DNA of 64,000 nucleotides from Prorocentrum cordatum (taxonomy: Eukaryota > Sar > Dinophyceae > Prorocentrales > Prorocentraceae), in assembly GCA_963575745.1 (NCBI GenBank), contig CAUYUJ010018063.1:1-64000 (forward strand). The letters are read 5' to 3'. Positions 39,355 through 49,881 of this stretch are shown here, in pieces. A program made the position numbers and the translations under genes. The notes beneath the pieces were generated by a model that was given only the letters and a program-made list of their open reading frames with translations, was not told the origin of the DNA and did not search any database. Position 1 is the first letter of the stretch, and every line of letters begins with the position of its first letter.

Positions 39355-40180
39355 TCCCTCGTCCCCCCTGCCCCTCCTCCTCCTCCTTCTCCTGCCCCTG
39401 CTCCTTCTCCTCCTCCTCTCCTCTTCCCCCCACTTCCCCCTCCTACCTCTCCTCCTCCTCCTCCTCCTCCTCCTCCTCCATCCTCCTCCTCCTCCTCCTC
39501 CGCCTCTCCCTCTCCCCGCCTCCGCCTACCGCCCGCCTCCCCCTCCCCCCTCCCCCTCACCTCCCCCTCCCCCCCCTCCCCCCTCCCCCTCCCCCTCCCC
39601 CCCCCCTCCCCCTCCCCCCCCCTCCCCCTCCCCCTCCCCCCTCACCCTCCCCCTCCCCCCCCTCCCCCTCCCCCTCCCCCTCCCCTCCCCCTCCCCCTCC
39701 CCCCTCCCCCTCCCCCTCCCCTCCCCCTCCCCCTCCCCCTCCCCTCCCCCATCCCCCCCCCTCCCCCTCCCCCTCCCCCCCCCTCCCCCTCCCCTCCCCT
39801 CCTCCTCCTCCTCCTCCTCCTCCTCCTCCTCCTCCTCTCCTCCTCCTCCTCTCCTCCTCCTCCTCCTCCCCTCTCCCCCCTGCTTCCCCTTCTCCTCCGT
39901 CCCCGCTCCCCCTCCCCCTGCTCCCCCCCCCTCCGCCTCCTCCCTCGTCTTGCGCTGTGCAGACATCGGCGGTTGCCTCCTCGTCCGCTTCTCTCTCCAC
40001 TTCCTCCTCCTTCTCCGCCTCCCTCCCTCCCCCCTCCCCCTCCTCCACCCCTCCCCCTCCTCTCCTACCCGTTATCATCCTTCTTCTCCTTCTCCTCCTC
40101 TCCTCCTCCTCCTCCTCCTCCTCCTCTCCCTCTTCCTCCTCATCCTTCTCCTCCTCTTCCTCCTCCTCCTCTTCCATTTC
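39355..40180 (-). repeat. Long CCT/CCCT pyrimidine tract
   Basis: More than 800 bp almost purely pyrimidine on the plus strand. CCT triplets flank a CCCCCT/CCCT-rich centre (about 39540-39795). It is the largest homopurine:homopyrimidine block in the window and borders the copia region at distance. Pro/Ser/Leu-rich frames over it are artefacts. Confidence 0.96.
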
Positions 40181-41240
40181 CACAATTGGCCACAATCAAA
40201 CTATGAATATCACTCTCCTTCCTCCCCTGAATTTGTTTGCAAGATCGCCCGCCCCATCCGTGTGGTGTTTTTCTACACACTTGATGTCAAGCATTGTTTG
40301 TTCTTGCTTATTGTTTAGAATCCGATTCTTCTCGGTGTTTCAAAACCGTGCTCCCGCTGCAACGTGGGCATCGTTTTCGGATCCGCGTTGTGCTCTCGTC
40401 GGTCAGAATGGCGCTCAAGCCCCAGCGTAAGTCACTTTTCTGGATCCGAGTCTTGCTTTATTGTGGTCCCGCCCCCCCTTCATTTCCCTTCCTCCGCCTT
40501 CCCCTGGTCCTCCTGTTCCTTCCGCTCCTTCCACTCCGATTCTTGCTGCTGCTGCTGCTGCTGCCGCTGTTTGTCTCGCGCTGGCGCGGGCCGTTTTGCT
40601 GAATCCCAATCTTTCCTCATCGTCGTCGCCCCCCTCATTTCCACTCCTCCGCCTTCCCCTGGTCGTCCTTTTCCTCCCAATCCTTCCGCTTTAGTTCCTG
40701 CTGCTGCTGTTCGTCCTCATCTTTTTCCTCCCGCTAGATCCTCCTGCACTTCCGCCACCTCCTCCTCCTTCCCCTCCTGTGCACGTAGCTGCCCCTTTTC
40801 CGATTGCGCATAACACGAAATGGTCTTTCTGTGGGAATCGCAAGTCGGCTATGACACGCGTCCGCGGAGAATGATGAATCAGCGCCATGGGAAGGGATGG
40901 GAGGGAGGATCGGATGCCAGATGAAGCGCGAGTCCACCTAGCTCCTCCTCCCCCCCTCTCCCTCGCAGCGCCCCCCAGCCCGCCGACGCGGGCGAGGCGG
41001 CGCCGTGCCGCTCCTGCCAGCCTGGCCCGAAGAGCGGCGTCCCGTTGCCCGCGCTGGGCACCGGCGAGCTCGGCTCGACGGGGAGGCGCGCCTTCAGGCA
41101 TGCGCCCGCGGGGGGATGGAGGGAGGGAGGGCGGAACAGTAGATGAGCAGCACATGTGTGTGTGTGATCTCTCTCTATGTATATATATACACAAATATGT
41201 GTATTGATCAATCTATGTGCACTCGCACGCGCAATTCTCT
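40181..41240. other. Mixed stretch with (CTG)n run, no recognised gene
   Basis: Holds a short (CTG)n run at about 40547-40568 and duplicated phrases (CATTTCC.CTCCTCCGCCTTC then CCCTGGTCSTCC at about 40484 and 40643). An (AT)n/GTGT patch is at 41155-41215. No coding motif seen. Confidence 0.45.
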
Positions 41241-41305
41241 AGACGAAATATCGGCGGAGCCTGTCGCACTAATGCGAGATGAAGTATCGGCGGAGCCTGC
41301 GGCGT
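41241..41305. repeat. Two-unit direct repeat, about 40 bp
   Basis: GAAATATCGGCGGAGCCTG and GAAGTATCGGCGGAGCCTG lie 38 bp apart. Possibly non-coding element sequence at the 3' end of the copia element, but no LTR partner was found upstream of gag. Confidence 0.5.
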
Positions 41306-41799
41306 AACACGCGTTCGGCCGAACGGTCTTGCGTGACGCCAGGGTAGCCATGGAAGTATCGCGGGCTGTCTTGTCCTTTCATTAGACTATCATCGGGCCC
41401 TCGGGGGAACTGCTTGGGAATCATGGGGTGAATTTGCGGGCATCTGGTCAATCTTGGGAGTCTAGGGATTCGGAAAGGTGAGAGCACTCATGTGTGCCAA
41501 AAAGCACAACGGGAATCGCGGCGGCGACACTGAGTGCGACGGCGCCGAGGGCGAGAGGGGAAGGGGGAGAGGAGGGAGAGGGATGTGGAACGGGCGAAGG
41601 AGGAGGAGGACCAAAACGAGGAAGAAAGAGAGAGAGAGAGAGAGAAGGGAGACCCCGGAGAGCGAGGGATGGGGGAGCTGGAAGCGAAGTCTTTGGCACG
41701 CAAGCGCAAGGCACAGGCATGAATGGAGAAGGGATCGAACTGACAGGAGGGGATTGGTGGGATTGTGGGGCACCAGTGACTTGGTGCAGCACGACTGGT

Positions 41800-42307
41800 A
41801 TCTGCTCTCTTCGTCACGCCAGTCATCAATGCGATCTATCGTCAAACCTTGTTGAGAGATGACAGCATATGTGCGACGTTTATCATCAAGCTTCTCCATC
41901 TCGACAAGACAATCGCCGATTGTCGGCATAAATGTGACAAGTCTGGGAACAAAGTGATGTCGTATCAAATTCTTTTCTTGTCTCGTCCATTCATCCCTTT
42001 TATCAGAGAGGTTGGCAGCCACCGCAGAGTGCGGATTGTAAAGCGAGCGATCTTTGTTGGAAGCATCCTCCCTGTTTTCAGGTCTCTTGGAGGGCTCTGA
42101 TTCGCTTTCACTGTCCGATATTCCAAACATGGTTTTCATCTCACGATCGGAGCTTCTTTTCGTTGTGTTTTCAATCGCTCTCGTTTTCTCGGAGCTTCTG
42201 CTGTAGCGCTCTTTGCCCATTCGAGGAGTGATGTTCTCTGCGACATCAGCTGAGCCGGCTACATTCTTCGTATTGAATAATCCCTCGGCTTGGCCGGGGG
42301 CAACCAC
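41800..42307 (-). CDS. Extra ORF downstream of copia RNase H
   Basis: A minus-strand frame starting VVAPGQAEGLFNTKNVAG (MVAPG at 42307). It continues through a Ser/Glu-rich segment (SDSESESEPSKR) to a less biased block: DEWTRQEKNLIRHHFVPRLV, TFMPTIGDCLVEMEKLDDKR and RTYAVISQQGLTIDRIDDWR. A stop falls near 41845, after YQSCCTKSL; beyond it the frame is low-complexity. A preceding short frame (42315-42536) holds RYLDYLDSMFSDGLPLKPGG and may belong to the same protein. There are no membrane segments, so it is not obviously env-like. I do not recognise the family. Confidence 0.5.
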
Positions 42308-42590
42308 AACGGGTTTACCTTTGTTGGGGCGCTTTTTCTTCTTGTGACTTTTTGCTAGGCGCGGCAGCTCCTCTCCGCAGGGCCGAACTAGGGCCCAGGC
42401 GGGGCTTCAGAACCCCCCCGGGTTTCAAGGGAAGTCCGTCAGAAAACATTGAGTCAAGATAATCTAGGTACCGCCTATCGGCCCAGAACCTAGGCGTCAC
42501 TATGTTGACGAGGTATAGTGCTTTGACCCATGCCATGGGGTCAACGAATCTTTTTGCCCCAATATCAGCAGCTTCGTTTTATGTTCTCTC

Positions 42591-43041
42591 CTATTGTAAT
42601 TGAACAAGGCCACGAGAAAATTGTTCGGACACAGCTGCTGCATCAATTCTATGCGTTCGTGGTAGGTGCATCAACTTCATTGACCCGCCTGCCTTAATGA
42701 CTTTGCAAACTGCTTGGTTATCCTCCAAGAACAAACGTCGCACAGGTCTATCCAGCAGGATTTCCCAAAGCGGCAATGCCGCAAGCAGCTCCTTGCGTAG
42801 CGCAAGGTCGGCCGCAATGATTTCGGCCTCAAGGGTGCTATGAGAGACGCATGCGTGTTCGGATATCACTCGCCAGATCTGCATCATAGTATTGTTTTAA
42901 CAGAAAATTATCCTTTTTATCACCCACCCACGAGGTCATACGATAATGGGATGTACTTTTTATGTGCAACAGTAGGCGGAAGAGCTCCATATCTTGTTGT
43001 TCTGTCCATTTTGTGATGCGACTGGCAGATTGACACGCGCC
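42591..43041 (-). CDS. Copia RNase H (in two frames)
   Basis: One frame gives YDLLRGACQSASRITKWTEQ, SHYRMTSWVGDKKDNFLLKQ and YYDADLASD, the copia pre-RNase H and first-Asp region. A one-base shift near 42850 leads to VSHSTLEAEIIAADLALRKE, FLEDNQAVCKVIKAGGS and MHLPRTHRIDAAAVSE, with the E and D positions of the RNase H core. It degrades RNA in the cDNA hybrid. Stop at 42591-42593. Confidence 0.75.
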
Positions 43042-43056
43042 ACGGAGTAAGTCGTA

Positions 43057-44323
43057 TCATGCCATTCTAGCTCCGTAGAATATTTTCATTAACAATTTTG
43101 CTGCAATTGGCTGAAGCACTCCCGACTGAGTCGGTGGCTCAGGGTCATCAGGACTAGCTGCTGCGGCATCGAGGCCAATCACCTCTATGTCTTGATCAGG
43201 GGGGGCGGTGTCAACGTTGATCAGTAACGCCGATGCTATAGCCTCCTCAGCTGGGGGGTAAATCTCTCCTCTGGGGCCGCCCTGTCCGTCCTCTAGGTCA
43301 GTAAGTTCAGGACCGAACGGGGTGCCCGCGGCCGGATAAGTGGCCGGGTCTGCGTCCGTCAAGTGAGCATATAAGGTAACACAGGAAATCGAAAAACTCA
43401 GTCATATCGTATTCGAGTTTAGGGTCTCTCGGCTGGTATGGCTCGGTCATCTGAGATGCCGAGTCACCCCCCGTTTCCTCCTCGCTACTCTCGTCTGTGA
43501 CGGAGGCGTTTTTCTTATCCTTTGGAGGAGACGGGTCGAGCACCGTAGGTAACTCTCCGTGCCACTCAATTGTCTGAGTTGGTAATGTATGCTCGCGTCC
43601 TAAGTATCGTCCAACAGCGGTTGGTGGATCTATTTCTATGCCCTTAGGGCAATTCTCCGAGGGTTCTTGAAACAATTTCCATCCCTGGGCAAGCTTGTCG
43701 GCAGGTCCCGGCAATTTTAAATCATCGACGTAAATGATCAAGACAATTTGCAATTCTTTGTGGAAGTAACAGCTGCGCCACGGACTACATTTCACAGAAC
43801 CTTTCGCCGTGACGTGTCTCTCGCAATGCTGTTCCCAGTGCCCGCCCGAATCAGGGTGCCCGTACAGAGATAAGTACAGTGGACACACAGGGTTCCTCAT
43901 GTTGGACCACGCTTTGGGCCATTCATCACGAGGCAAGAAAACCCAAGTGGGAGTTCCTCCCAACTTTGACTGTGTGTAGGCTTGTCGAGCGTCAGCTTGT
44001 TCGATGCTATGGCCTTCAAACAGCCCGTAAGTTTCGGCTGCGTTGCTGGCCTGCATTGTCGCGGGACTGCTGGAACGTTCCTGAAATAGTGCCACGTCTT
44101 TGTTTTGATCTCTAACACTTGAACCGTCAAAGACCACCCGACCATTGTACTTGCGGTCTTTGTGTCCCAGCGGTAACTCTGAGTTCTTTTCAACAGGGAT
44201 CGCAAACAAGCGGCCGAAATGGGCAGTTTTCCCTTTTAGTTCAGCAACGACATCGGAATATTCCCTAACACTGTCTTCAATCCACGTGCCAATGTCTCGC
44301 AGTCTGTCCCATTCTTCTCTCAA
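43057..44323 (-). CDS. Copia reverse transcriptase (RVT_2 type)
   Basis: The frame 43307-44323 holds KYNGRVVFDGSSVRDQNKDV, the motif-A region EQADARQAYTQSKL, the phrase LYLSLYGHPDSGGHWEQHC, and the catalytic IIYVDDLKLPGP (YVDD at 43721-43732). Order and spacing fit copia RT. The N-terminus extends into other frames up to about 44.45 kb (REEWDRLRDIGTW is in frame at the start). After YVDD the frame decays into Glu/Ser-rich sequence, and 43057-43362 is a frameshifted continuation without a recognised motif. Confidence 0.85.
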
Positions 44324-45774
44324 GGCAGCATGAGGGTCTTTGTTTGCCTTTGCCTCGTCTTTTGAGACAGACCTGGCTACAGCGGCGTCTATGCGGGCGC
44401 ATTGCCAGTCGTTGGGAAGTTGGAAATGCTCATCAATGACAGATATTATGTCTGTAAAAGGGTTATAAAAAGCATTGCAAATCGAATCTTTCTTTGTCGC
44501 GATGACTGATATCTGTGTCTGGGTTATCTCGTGACGGCATTCGAGGCACGCTTCGCCGCGACGCGGCGGCCGCCGGACTCGAGGTCAGGCTTGCCTCTGC
44601 GTTGTCCTCAGATCTGCCATTATCATCATCGGACAGAGGATCCCTGTCGGCTGAGCCGCAGGGTAGCCCGTCTCTTGCTATAGTGCCTCCATACCATGTT
44701 TGTTTCCACTAAATATTTCCGTCATCCGACAGGTGTCCGTCAGGAGCGTCTTCTTCTGATGAATCGTCAGTTTAAGATGTGGTTTGACAGCCCTGGGTGT
44801 TTCGCGACGCCGCCCCTCGCCCGCTGCCAGGGGTGTAGCACAGGCCGCCGTTCTCTATTTGACGTAGCTGCTCAGCCACCTTAGGTGCAGTCAGCCTGGC
44901 TTCGGGGAGAGCCGCGAGTGGCTGAGTCACTGCGGGATCGGGCGGAGTCGGTGGGTCTTCCACATCTAGACCAATACCACGCAGAAGATCTAGGCAAGGA
45001 CCGGGATCCTCTATACCGAAGAGCCCTCTCTTTTCAGCCTTGTATTGTTCCACGGCCTGTCGACGCTGGGCTTGGGTCATATTGAACCATCGTCCAGGAT
45101 GCACCCCGGGATTGGTGGACTCAGGTAACTTCTTTAACCGTTGGGCACTGTGCTCTGGGTCTGGGCCTGTGACCCACACTCGGGTTCTAGGCACATAATC
45201 AGGGCCATAATAAAGAAGAGCTCGTATGCTACATGTTTTTCGACGACCTGCCAACGGGAGTTTCTGCGTTAATTCTTCTTTTGTGAGTCCAGCAACAATC
45301 CGTCTGTCTTCGAAATATTCCATTGTATCCAGATTTTGAGTTGCTCGGGCAAGAAGTTGCCTTTTCCCTGGGACTCTCACGCGGCTTAGCCGCTGAGAAG
45401 TTGGACTGTCTGTCCAAACGATGCTCAAGTTGTGCGAGTCCTAGTTTTTGGTTTTGATCCGCAGGATGGGAGTCGCGCTGAGGATCCCTGCCGTCAACTA
45501 CCAAAGGCACATCACCCACATACAACCCCCCAGGACCGTCGTCATCAAGATCGGCCTCGGAATCGATGCGCGGTGCGTCCTCGCCCTCCTGAGGAGGCGG
45601 TGGTGCCGGAATAGCAGGATCATCAGCATTAAACATGTTGTCTGGTCTTATCCCTGTGGCTGGTTGCGGTCCGTCTGAGACGGCCGCGCCTTCTCCTGTT
45701 TCTGCAGGGATTGTGACGGAACGTGCCTCCGTCGCCGCTTTCTCGTATGCTTGTCGCAAAGGAAACTGAGGCAC
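44324..45774 (-). CDS. Copia integrase-RT linker region
   Basis: Two minus-strand frames (44772-45428 and 45229-45774) cover it. The first includes RRIVAGLTKEELTQKLPLAG, YVPRTRVWVTGPDPEHSAQR and GRWFNMTQAQRRQAVEQYKA, a moderately charged linker. The second is Asp/Pro-rich with DDDGPGGLYVGDVPLVVDGR. Linkers here vary between copia lineages and carry no known catalytic role. Confidence 0.5.
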
Positions 45775-45968
45775 TGATCGTCTGCAATGCCATCTAAGAT
45801 GTTGCTGTACACTTGATCAGACTTCTCGATCGTGGGTCGTTTTCCTTCTGGGGTGCGTCCCGACTCCATATTCAGTCCGTCCAATTGTCTCAGAGGTATT
45901 ACATAACTATCTGGTCCAACCAATCCCCCCGCTTTGTGCACATGCCCCAAGTATGTTCCTGGAATCAT
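45648..45968 (-). CDS. Copia integrase C-terminal region
   Basis: MIPGTYLGHVHKAGGLVGPD then SYVIPLRQLDG aligns in kind with the G.(F/Y)LGY/H...GG.W...Y.V block after the copia integrase core, which contributes to DNA binding. Later residues are basic, KHTRKRRRRHVPSQ. Confidence 0.65.
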   Translation of the reverse strand: MIPGTYLGHVHKAGGLVGPDSYVIPLRQLDGLNMESGRTPEGKRPTIEKSDQVYSNILDGIADDQCLSFLCDKHTRKRRRRHVPSQSLQKQEKARPSQTDRNQPQG

Positions 45969-46094
45969 CGTTGCTCCAGTCTTGGCGGTGCGGAAACGGG
46001 ACTCAGGCGGAGGCGCATAACGGATAAGTGATCCGAAGGGAAGAAGCGGAGCATTGAACTGACATCCAAAGCGTCATTCCCAGCTGGACTGCCC

Positions 46095-46615
46095 TTAAGC
46101 AGGGGTCCTTGTATTGTAGCATAAGCAGAAATATCGAACTGCATAGGTCCAATATGGTGGTGGGAGGCCGGCCTGCATGAGTAAGGCTCTAGCACCCATC
46201 TGCACCACGCCGTTCGCACGCTCGGCGACAGCATTTTGTTTCTTGTTTCCTGGGATGGTAGGATCATGGGCAACATTGAGCTCGTAACATGCCCTAGCAA
46301 GCCCTCTTGCACCATCTGTATAACAGTATGCTAACTTTTCCTCCGGGGCTCTAAGGTTTACTAAAAAATACAAACGTGAGCCGCAGACTTGTCGCGTACA
46401 CCCTGAGCGACGAGAAAATCTGTAGCTCGGCCGCGAAAAGTCACGCACGCGGTCTCGTCGTGGAGTCCCCGCGAGAGTTCATCCATCGCAAACCAATGAT
46501 CCATCGTCGTCAGTTGTCCGAACGAAGTGGGGTTAGCGTATGGGCGAGGAACCTTTAGCATTTTGTTATGCGCTTTGCGCTGTTGTTTTCTGGTAGCTTT
46601 GGCCCAATTGCACAC
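46095..46615 (-). CDS. Copia integrase catalytic core (two frames)
   Basis: The first frame (46361-46615) has NWAKATRKQQRKAHNKML, PTSFGQLTTMDHWFAMDE (first Asp of the D,D,E triad) and a frame break after VCIF. The second (46095-46448) carries LAYCYTDGARGLARACYELN (second Asp) and KKQNAVAERANGVVQMGARA (catalytic Glu), then PPYWTYAVRYFCLCYNT. All three catalytic residues are therefore present. The core joins cDNA to host DNA. Confidence 0.85.
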
Positions 46616-46729
46616 CGGGCAATTTGGGTTCTTAGGGGCATGAATTAGAAGGTGCGGTAAGGGGGCTGCGGCCTTTTAGAGCCGCTCGGCAAGGGTCTCC
46701 GACACCTCAACCTCCGCAACGTCTGGGTC

Positions 46730-48004
46730 TTAATCTGGCGGTGCGTCGACGTCGACCATGTCGACGCCGTCAGCGTCTCCAGCTTCACCCTCCTCGGGTC
46801 CTGGGGCCGCGTTGCACGCATCGGAGTCCAGTCCTCTACTCGCTTCGTACGGGAAGTATCCTGAAACTCCACGCCCCACATGGCTTCTGCATGTGGCAAC
46901 ACAAGCCTCGGCTTTGCCGGGCTGCTCGTCGAATGGGCCGACGGCTTGGCCGTGGTCGGGCAAAGCTGAGGGACTATTGGAGGCAGCAATGCCGGTTGGC
47001 GTCCGATACCAACCGCATTCGCTGGCCAACTGAGGCGAATAGTAGAAGTAGGTGATGGTATCCGCAGAGTCTATCGAAGACGGGAAAACGGGCGCGATCT
47101 CGGTCGGCCGCCCATCAGCGTAGCTGTGGGTACCAATCAGCTCATGTGTGTGCAGGTCTATGGTTGCGCGAGTCTGGACAGCATGGGGCGGAGGGCCCCC
47201 CGCAGATTCCACGTTGTCCAGGAATGCCTTGGCGCCTGGCGTCACGCAACACCACCGCTCGAGGGGCTCGCTCCTTCCGGCGGAAGCTGCGCACATCCAC
47301 TGACCCAGCGCCTCTTTGCCTGATAGGGTCAAGTATGGTTTCTTGCCCTCAACGGCTAGGTCCACTCTTTGGCCGTTGTGCAACAGTAGGTAGGGCCTTT
47401 GGCTGGCTGGCCAAAAGAAACTAAAGCCGTGATCCATGCACCGCTCTCCTACCGAGTTCACGCACGGGGTCTCCGGCATGACTAGAGCGTTAAAACTACC
47501 ACCCTTGAATTTGGGACACGCGATGCGAACTGAACCGAGGGCCTTGAATTTTCCCCCGGCAGTGTTCAGAGTGATCGATTGCGGAAGCTTTCGGATCAAT
47601 CCCATTGCGCCTGCGCTCCCTATATATTTCTCCGCAATTAGGTTGTACCCGCACCCGGTATCTATTATGAAGCTCAACGCCCCCAGATACGCAGCGTCTT
47701 TGTCTGTGCATCCAGCAGCAGCTGAGCCGTGCGGGCTTTCTTTCCCCTCGTCGTTATTCAACCAGAGATGCCAGACATGATCTTGCAGGTCTGATCCTCT
47801 GATCAAAGCCTCTGCGACAGACGCCCTCGACTGGATCGACATCTGTCGGCGCATCTCTCTTGGGAACCTCCATCTATCTTTGCTACTCGAAGGCAACTCT
47901 TTCAAGTCGTGGCGACGCGCCTTTCTCCAAGTGATAGTCGGCCCCTCAGTTGAGGGGTGAAAACGGACGCGGAGATTGCATCGGTTGCTCTCCCGATGTC
48001 GCAT
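46730..48004 (-). CDS. Copia aspartic protease region
   Basis: The active-site triad is seen in LSFIIDTGCGYNLIAEKYIG (DTG codons at 47654-47662). Downstream are the beta-strand-like FKALGSVRIACPKFKGGSFN and the flap-to-C-terminal region, including YLTLSGKEALGQW. It matures the polyprotein by cleavage as a dimer. The N-terminal 80 residues are basic and may be the end of gag. The last 100 residues are Asp/Gly/Ala-rich. Confidence 0.8.
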   Translation of the reverse strand: MRHRESNRCNLRVRFHPSTEGPTITWRKARRHDLKELPSSSKDRWRFPREMRRQMSIQSRASVAEALIRGSDLQDHVWHLWLNNDEGKESPHGSAAAGCTDKDAAYLGALSFIIDTGCGYNLIAEKYIGSAGAMGLIRKLPQSITLNTAGGKFKALGSVRIACPKFKGGSFNALVMPETPCVNSVGERCMDHGFSFFWPASQRPYLLLHNGQRVDLAVEGKKPYLTLSGKEALGQWMCAASAGRSEPLERWCCVTPGAKAFLDNVESAGGPPPHAVQTRATIDLHTHELIGTHSYADGRPTEIAPVFPSSIDSADTITYFYYSPQLASECGWYRTPTGIAASNSPSALPDHGQAVGPFDEQPGKAEACVATCRSHVGRGVSGYFPYEASRGLDSDACNAAPGPEEGEAGDADGVDMVDVDAPPD

Positions 48005-48195
48005 GCAACTTTTACTCGGGGGAACGCACCAATACTTTTTGATCGCGTCCCGAGAAAGTGGGTGCAGGAAATTCGCAAGGACATTGACGAGACTCTCGAC
48101 CTGTTTCCTGCCGTCCTGTTGAAATTCACCTTTGGAGGTATCCCAATCGTCTCCCCATCGGCGCTAGAGGCAATAGCCAAACATTCTGGGCTGTT

Positions 48196-48663
48196 TTATT
48201 TTTGCCCAGGAAGGCCCCGAAATAATGGGGCGGGGGACGCGACGGCACCCAAGCTGATTGAATCAGTGGGTCTCTTCCATCCCCCCCGTTTTCTGCTCAA
48301 CCGACGCAGGCTTCGCCACGTCTGTCGAACGAGGACGACCAGAAAGAATACCATTATCAAAATTATGCTTGTCATTCCTTCAGCACTGACGGCTGAGCCG
48401 CCAGTGTGGAGCCGCTGTCGCGTAATTGGATGACCTGGGGTGGTCTTGGCGAACCAACATTCTTTCCCGCGTGAGCGCTTTCCCGTATCTCTGTAAGAGC
48501 GACAGACCATATCTTTGCCTTTGCCACCTCCTTTATTATTCCCTCCATCCTTTTTGCGTTTGTCGGAATCAGCACTAGTGGATCGTGGGCCACCATTACT
48601 TCCCGTTGAAGAGATATTGGCAGCAGCAACATTGGCCTGTTTGGATGTGCGCTCATATCCCAC
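48196..48663 (-). CDS. Gag-associated CCCH-like zinc finger segment
   Basis: A minus-strand frame with the finger VCRSYRDTGKRSRGKECWFA then KTTPGH, close to a CCCH finger but with the second Cys position occupied by Arg (GKR). It is preceded by a Lys/Gly-rich stretch, NNKGGGKGKD. A hydrophobic run (SIILIMVFFLVVLV) follows, possibly in the wrong frame. It lies between gag and protease. Confidence 0.55.
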   Translation of the reverse strand: MGYERTSKQANVAAANISSTGSNGGPRSTSADSDKRKKDGGNNKGGGKGKDMVCRSYRDTGKRSRGKECWFAKTTPGHPITRQRLHTGGSAVSAEGMTSIILIMVFFLVVLVRQTWRSLRRLSRKRGGWKRPTDSISLGAVASPAPLFRGLPGQK

Positions 48664-48696
48664 AGATTGTCCAGCGCCAAGTTTCGCTTGTTCCCA

Positions 48697-49881
48697 TTAG
48701 TCACGCTTCAGCTTCTCAACATCGGTTAGTTTTCCATGGGCCTTGTGGCGCCCGTCCTCGGGTCCTCGACAATTCGTGGGATCTCGGGAGTATGCGTAAC
48801 ACGGAATATTACTGTCTTTCCCGCGTGACTGACTTCTATTCTTCTGCTGTCCTCCTTTCCCTCGGTTTCCAGTCGGGGTCTGGGATCGTCCCTGCCCCTT
48901 CCGGCCCCTGTCCTTCGATCTACCCCTCGGGTTCTTATCCTGGGCAGGGGCAGCACTGGGCTTTCGCCCCGCACTCGGCTGAGCCGGCGCGGCGTTCTTG
49001 GGCTTCTTGCGATTGAAGGGGCAGCCTTTTCCTGCATGCGGGCAAGTTTCGCCTTTCGTGACGTATCTGCAAGTGGTTTCACCTTTGGTTTTCCCGCTTT
49101 TCATGACGTCCGGGGATTGTCCCAACTTAGTGGCAATCTCTGCCGGGGCGGCTTTGTTGCCTGCGTTCCTCCGATTGTCGTTGCCTCCGCCGAATCGTGC
49201 TTGTCGGGCACGTTGGTTAAAGGTTCCCTCACGCGCGCTGATATTCCATTCTTCTTTTTCTCGCAACATCATTTCTTCGATCTGCTGCATTAGCCACTCG
49301 TAAGTTTTGACACCTTGTCCCGGTCTGTCTCTTGACAAGTCATATAACTTACATACAAAATCCAGTTTGTTCGGCTTTCTGCATTGCTCAATGACGCGTG
49401 CATGAATCGAGGCCCTCATCTCATCGGACGGAGGCTTTGCGCCATAACGCTGTTGATATACTTCTGTCCATTCATTGTAGAAATAGTACAGGTCAGCATC
49501 AGGCTTGTGCGGGTCTATGTTTACTTTAAAGAGGTCACGCAAAATGCGACGTTGCCCCAACTCCGACCTGACCGAACACCAGTGACAAATAGCCCGCACC
49601 ATCTCGCGTCCAGTCATGAGCCTTCCTTCGGCCTGGGCGCTGAATTCCATGCGAGAAACCTGTTGGAGGAAATGAATAGGATGAGGGGGCAGGTATCGAC
49701 TCCTTCGCATCTTGTTGAATTTCTCGATAAGATTCGTTGCGATCATTAGGTCGAGACGCTGGAATCGTCCGGCTTCCTTGAGTTGCTCATCCTCCACGGC
49801 TGGATCCGTAGCCTCGGCAATCCAGTGCTGTGCAGCCTGGCTCTCGGGCGATGATCCAGCGTTGGCGCGTATTGCGTGCAT
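48697..49881 (-). CDS. Copia gag (capsid and nucleic-acid-binding region)
   Basis: A 394-residue frame. The capsid-like part is RFQRLDLMIATNLIEKFNKM, PPHPIHFLQQVSRMEFSAQA, GREMVRAICHWCSVRSELGQ and DADLYYFYNEWTEVYQQRYG, largely helical. The C-terminal part is basic with two Cys/His clusters, CRYVTKGETCPHAGKGCPF and CYAYSRDPTNCRGPEDGRH. These look like CCCH-type fingers, not the CCHC knuckle usual in copia gag. It packages element RNA. The start at MHAIRAN is probably internal: the frame upstream is fused by a shift to the 49746-51263 frame. Confidence 0.75.
   Translation of the reverse strand: MHAIRANAGSSPESQAAQHWIAEATDPAVEDEQLKEAGRFQRLDLMIATNLIEKFNKMRRSRYLPPHPIHFLQQVSRMEFSAQAEGRLMTGREMVRAICHWCSVRSELGQRRILRDLFKVNIDPHKPDADLYYFYNEWTEVYQQRYGAKPPSDEMRASIHARVIEQCRKPNKLDFVCKLYDLSRDRPGQGVKTYEWLMQQIEEMMLREKEEWNISAREGTFNQRARQARFGGGNDNRRNAGNKAAPAEIATKLGQSPDVMKSGKTKGETTCRYVTKGETCPHAGKGCPFNRKKPKNAAPAQPSAGRKPSAAPAQDKNPRGRSKDRGRKGQGRSQTPTGNRGKGGQQKNRSQSRGKDSNIPCYAYSRDPTNCRGPEDGRHKAHGKLTDVEKLKRD

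Noticed and set aside
39162-40430. 422-residue plus-strand Ser/Pro/Leu-rich protein
   Set aside because: Most of it is the long pyrimidine tract; the ends lack motifs.
48196-48400. Transmembrane envelope-like segment (SIILIMVFFLVVLV)
   Set aside because: It lies within a gag-protease linker with frame changes, so the hydrophobic run is probably out of frame.
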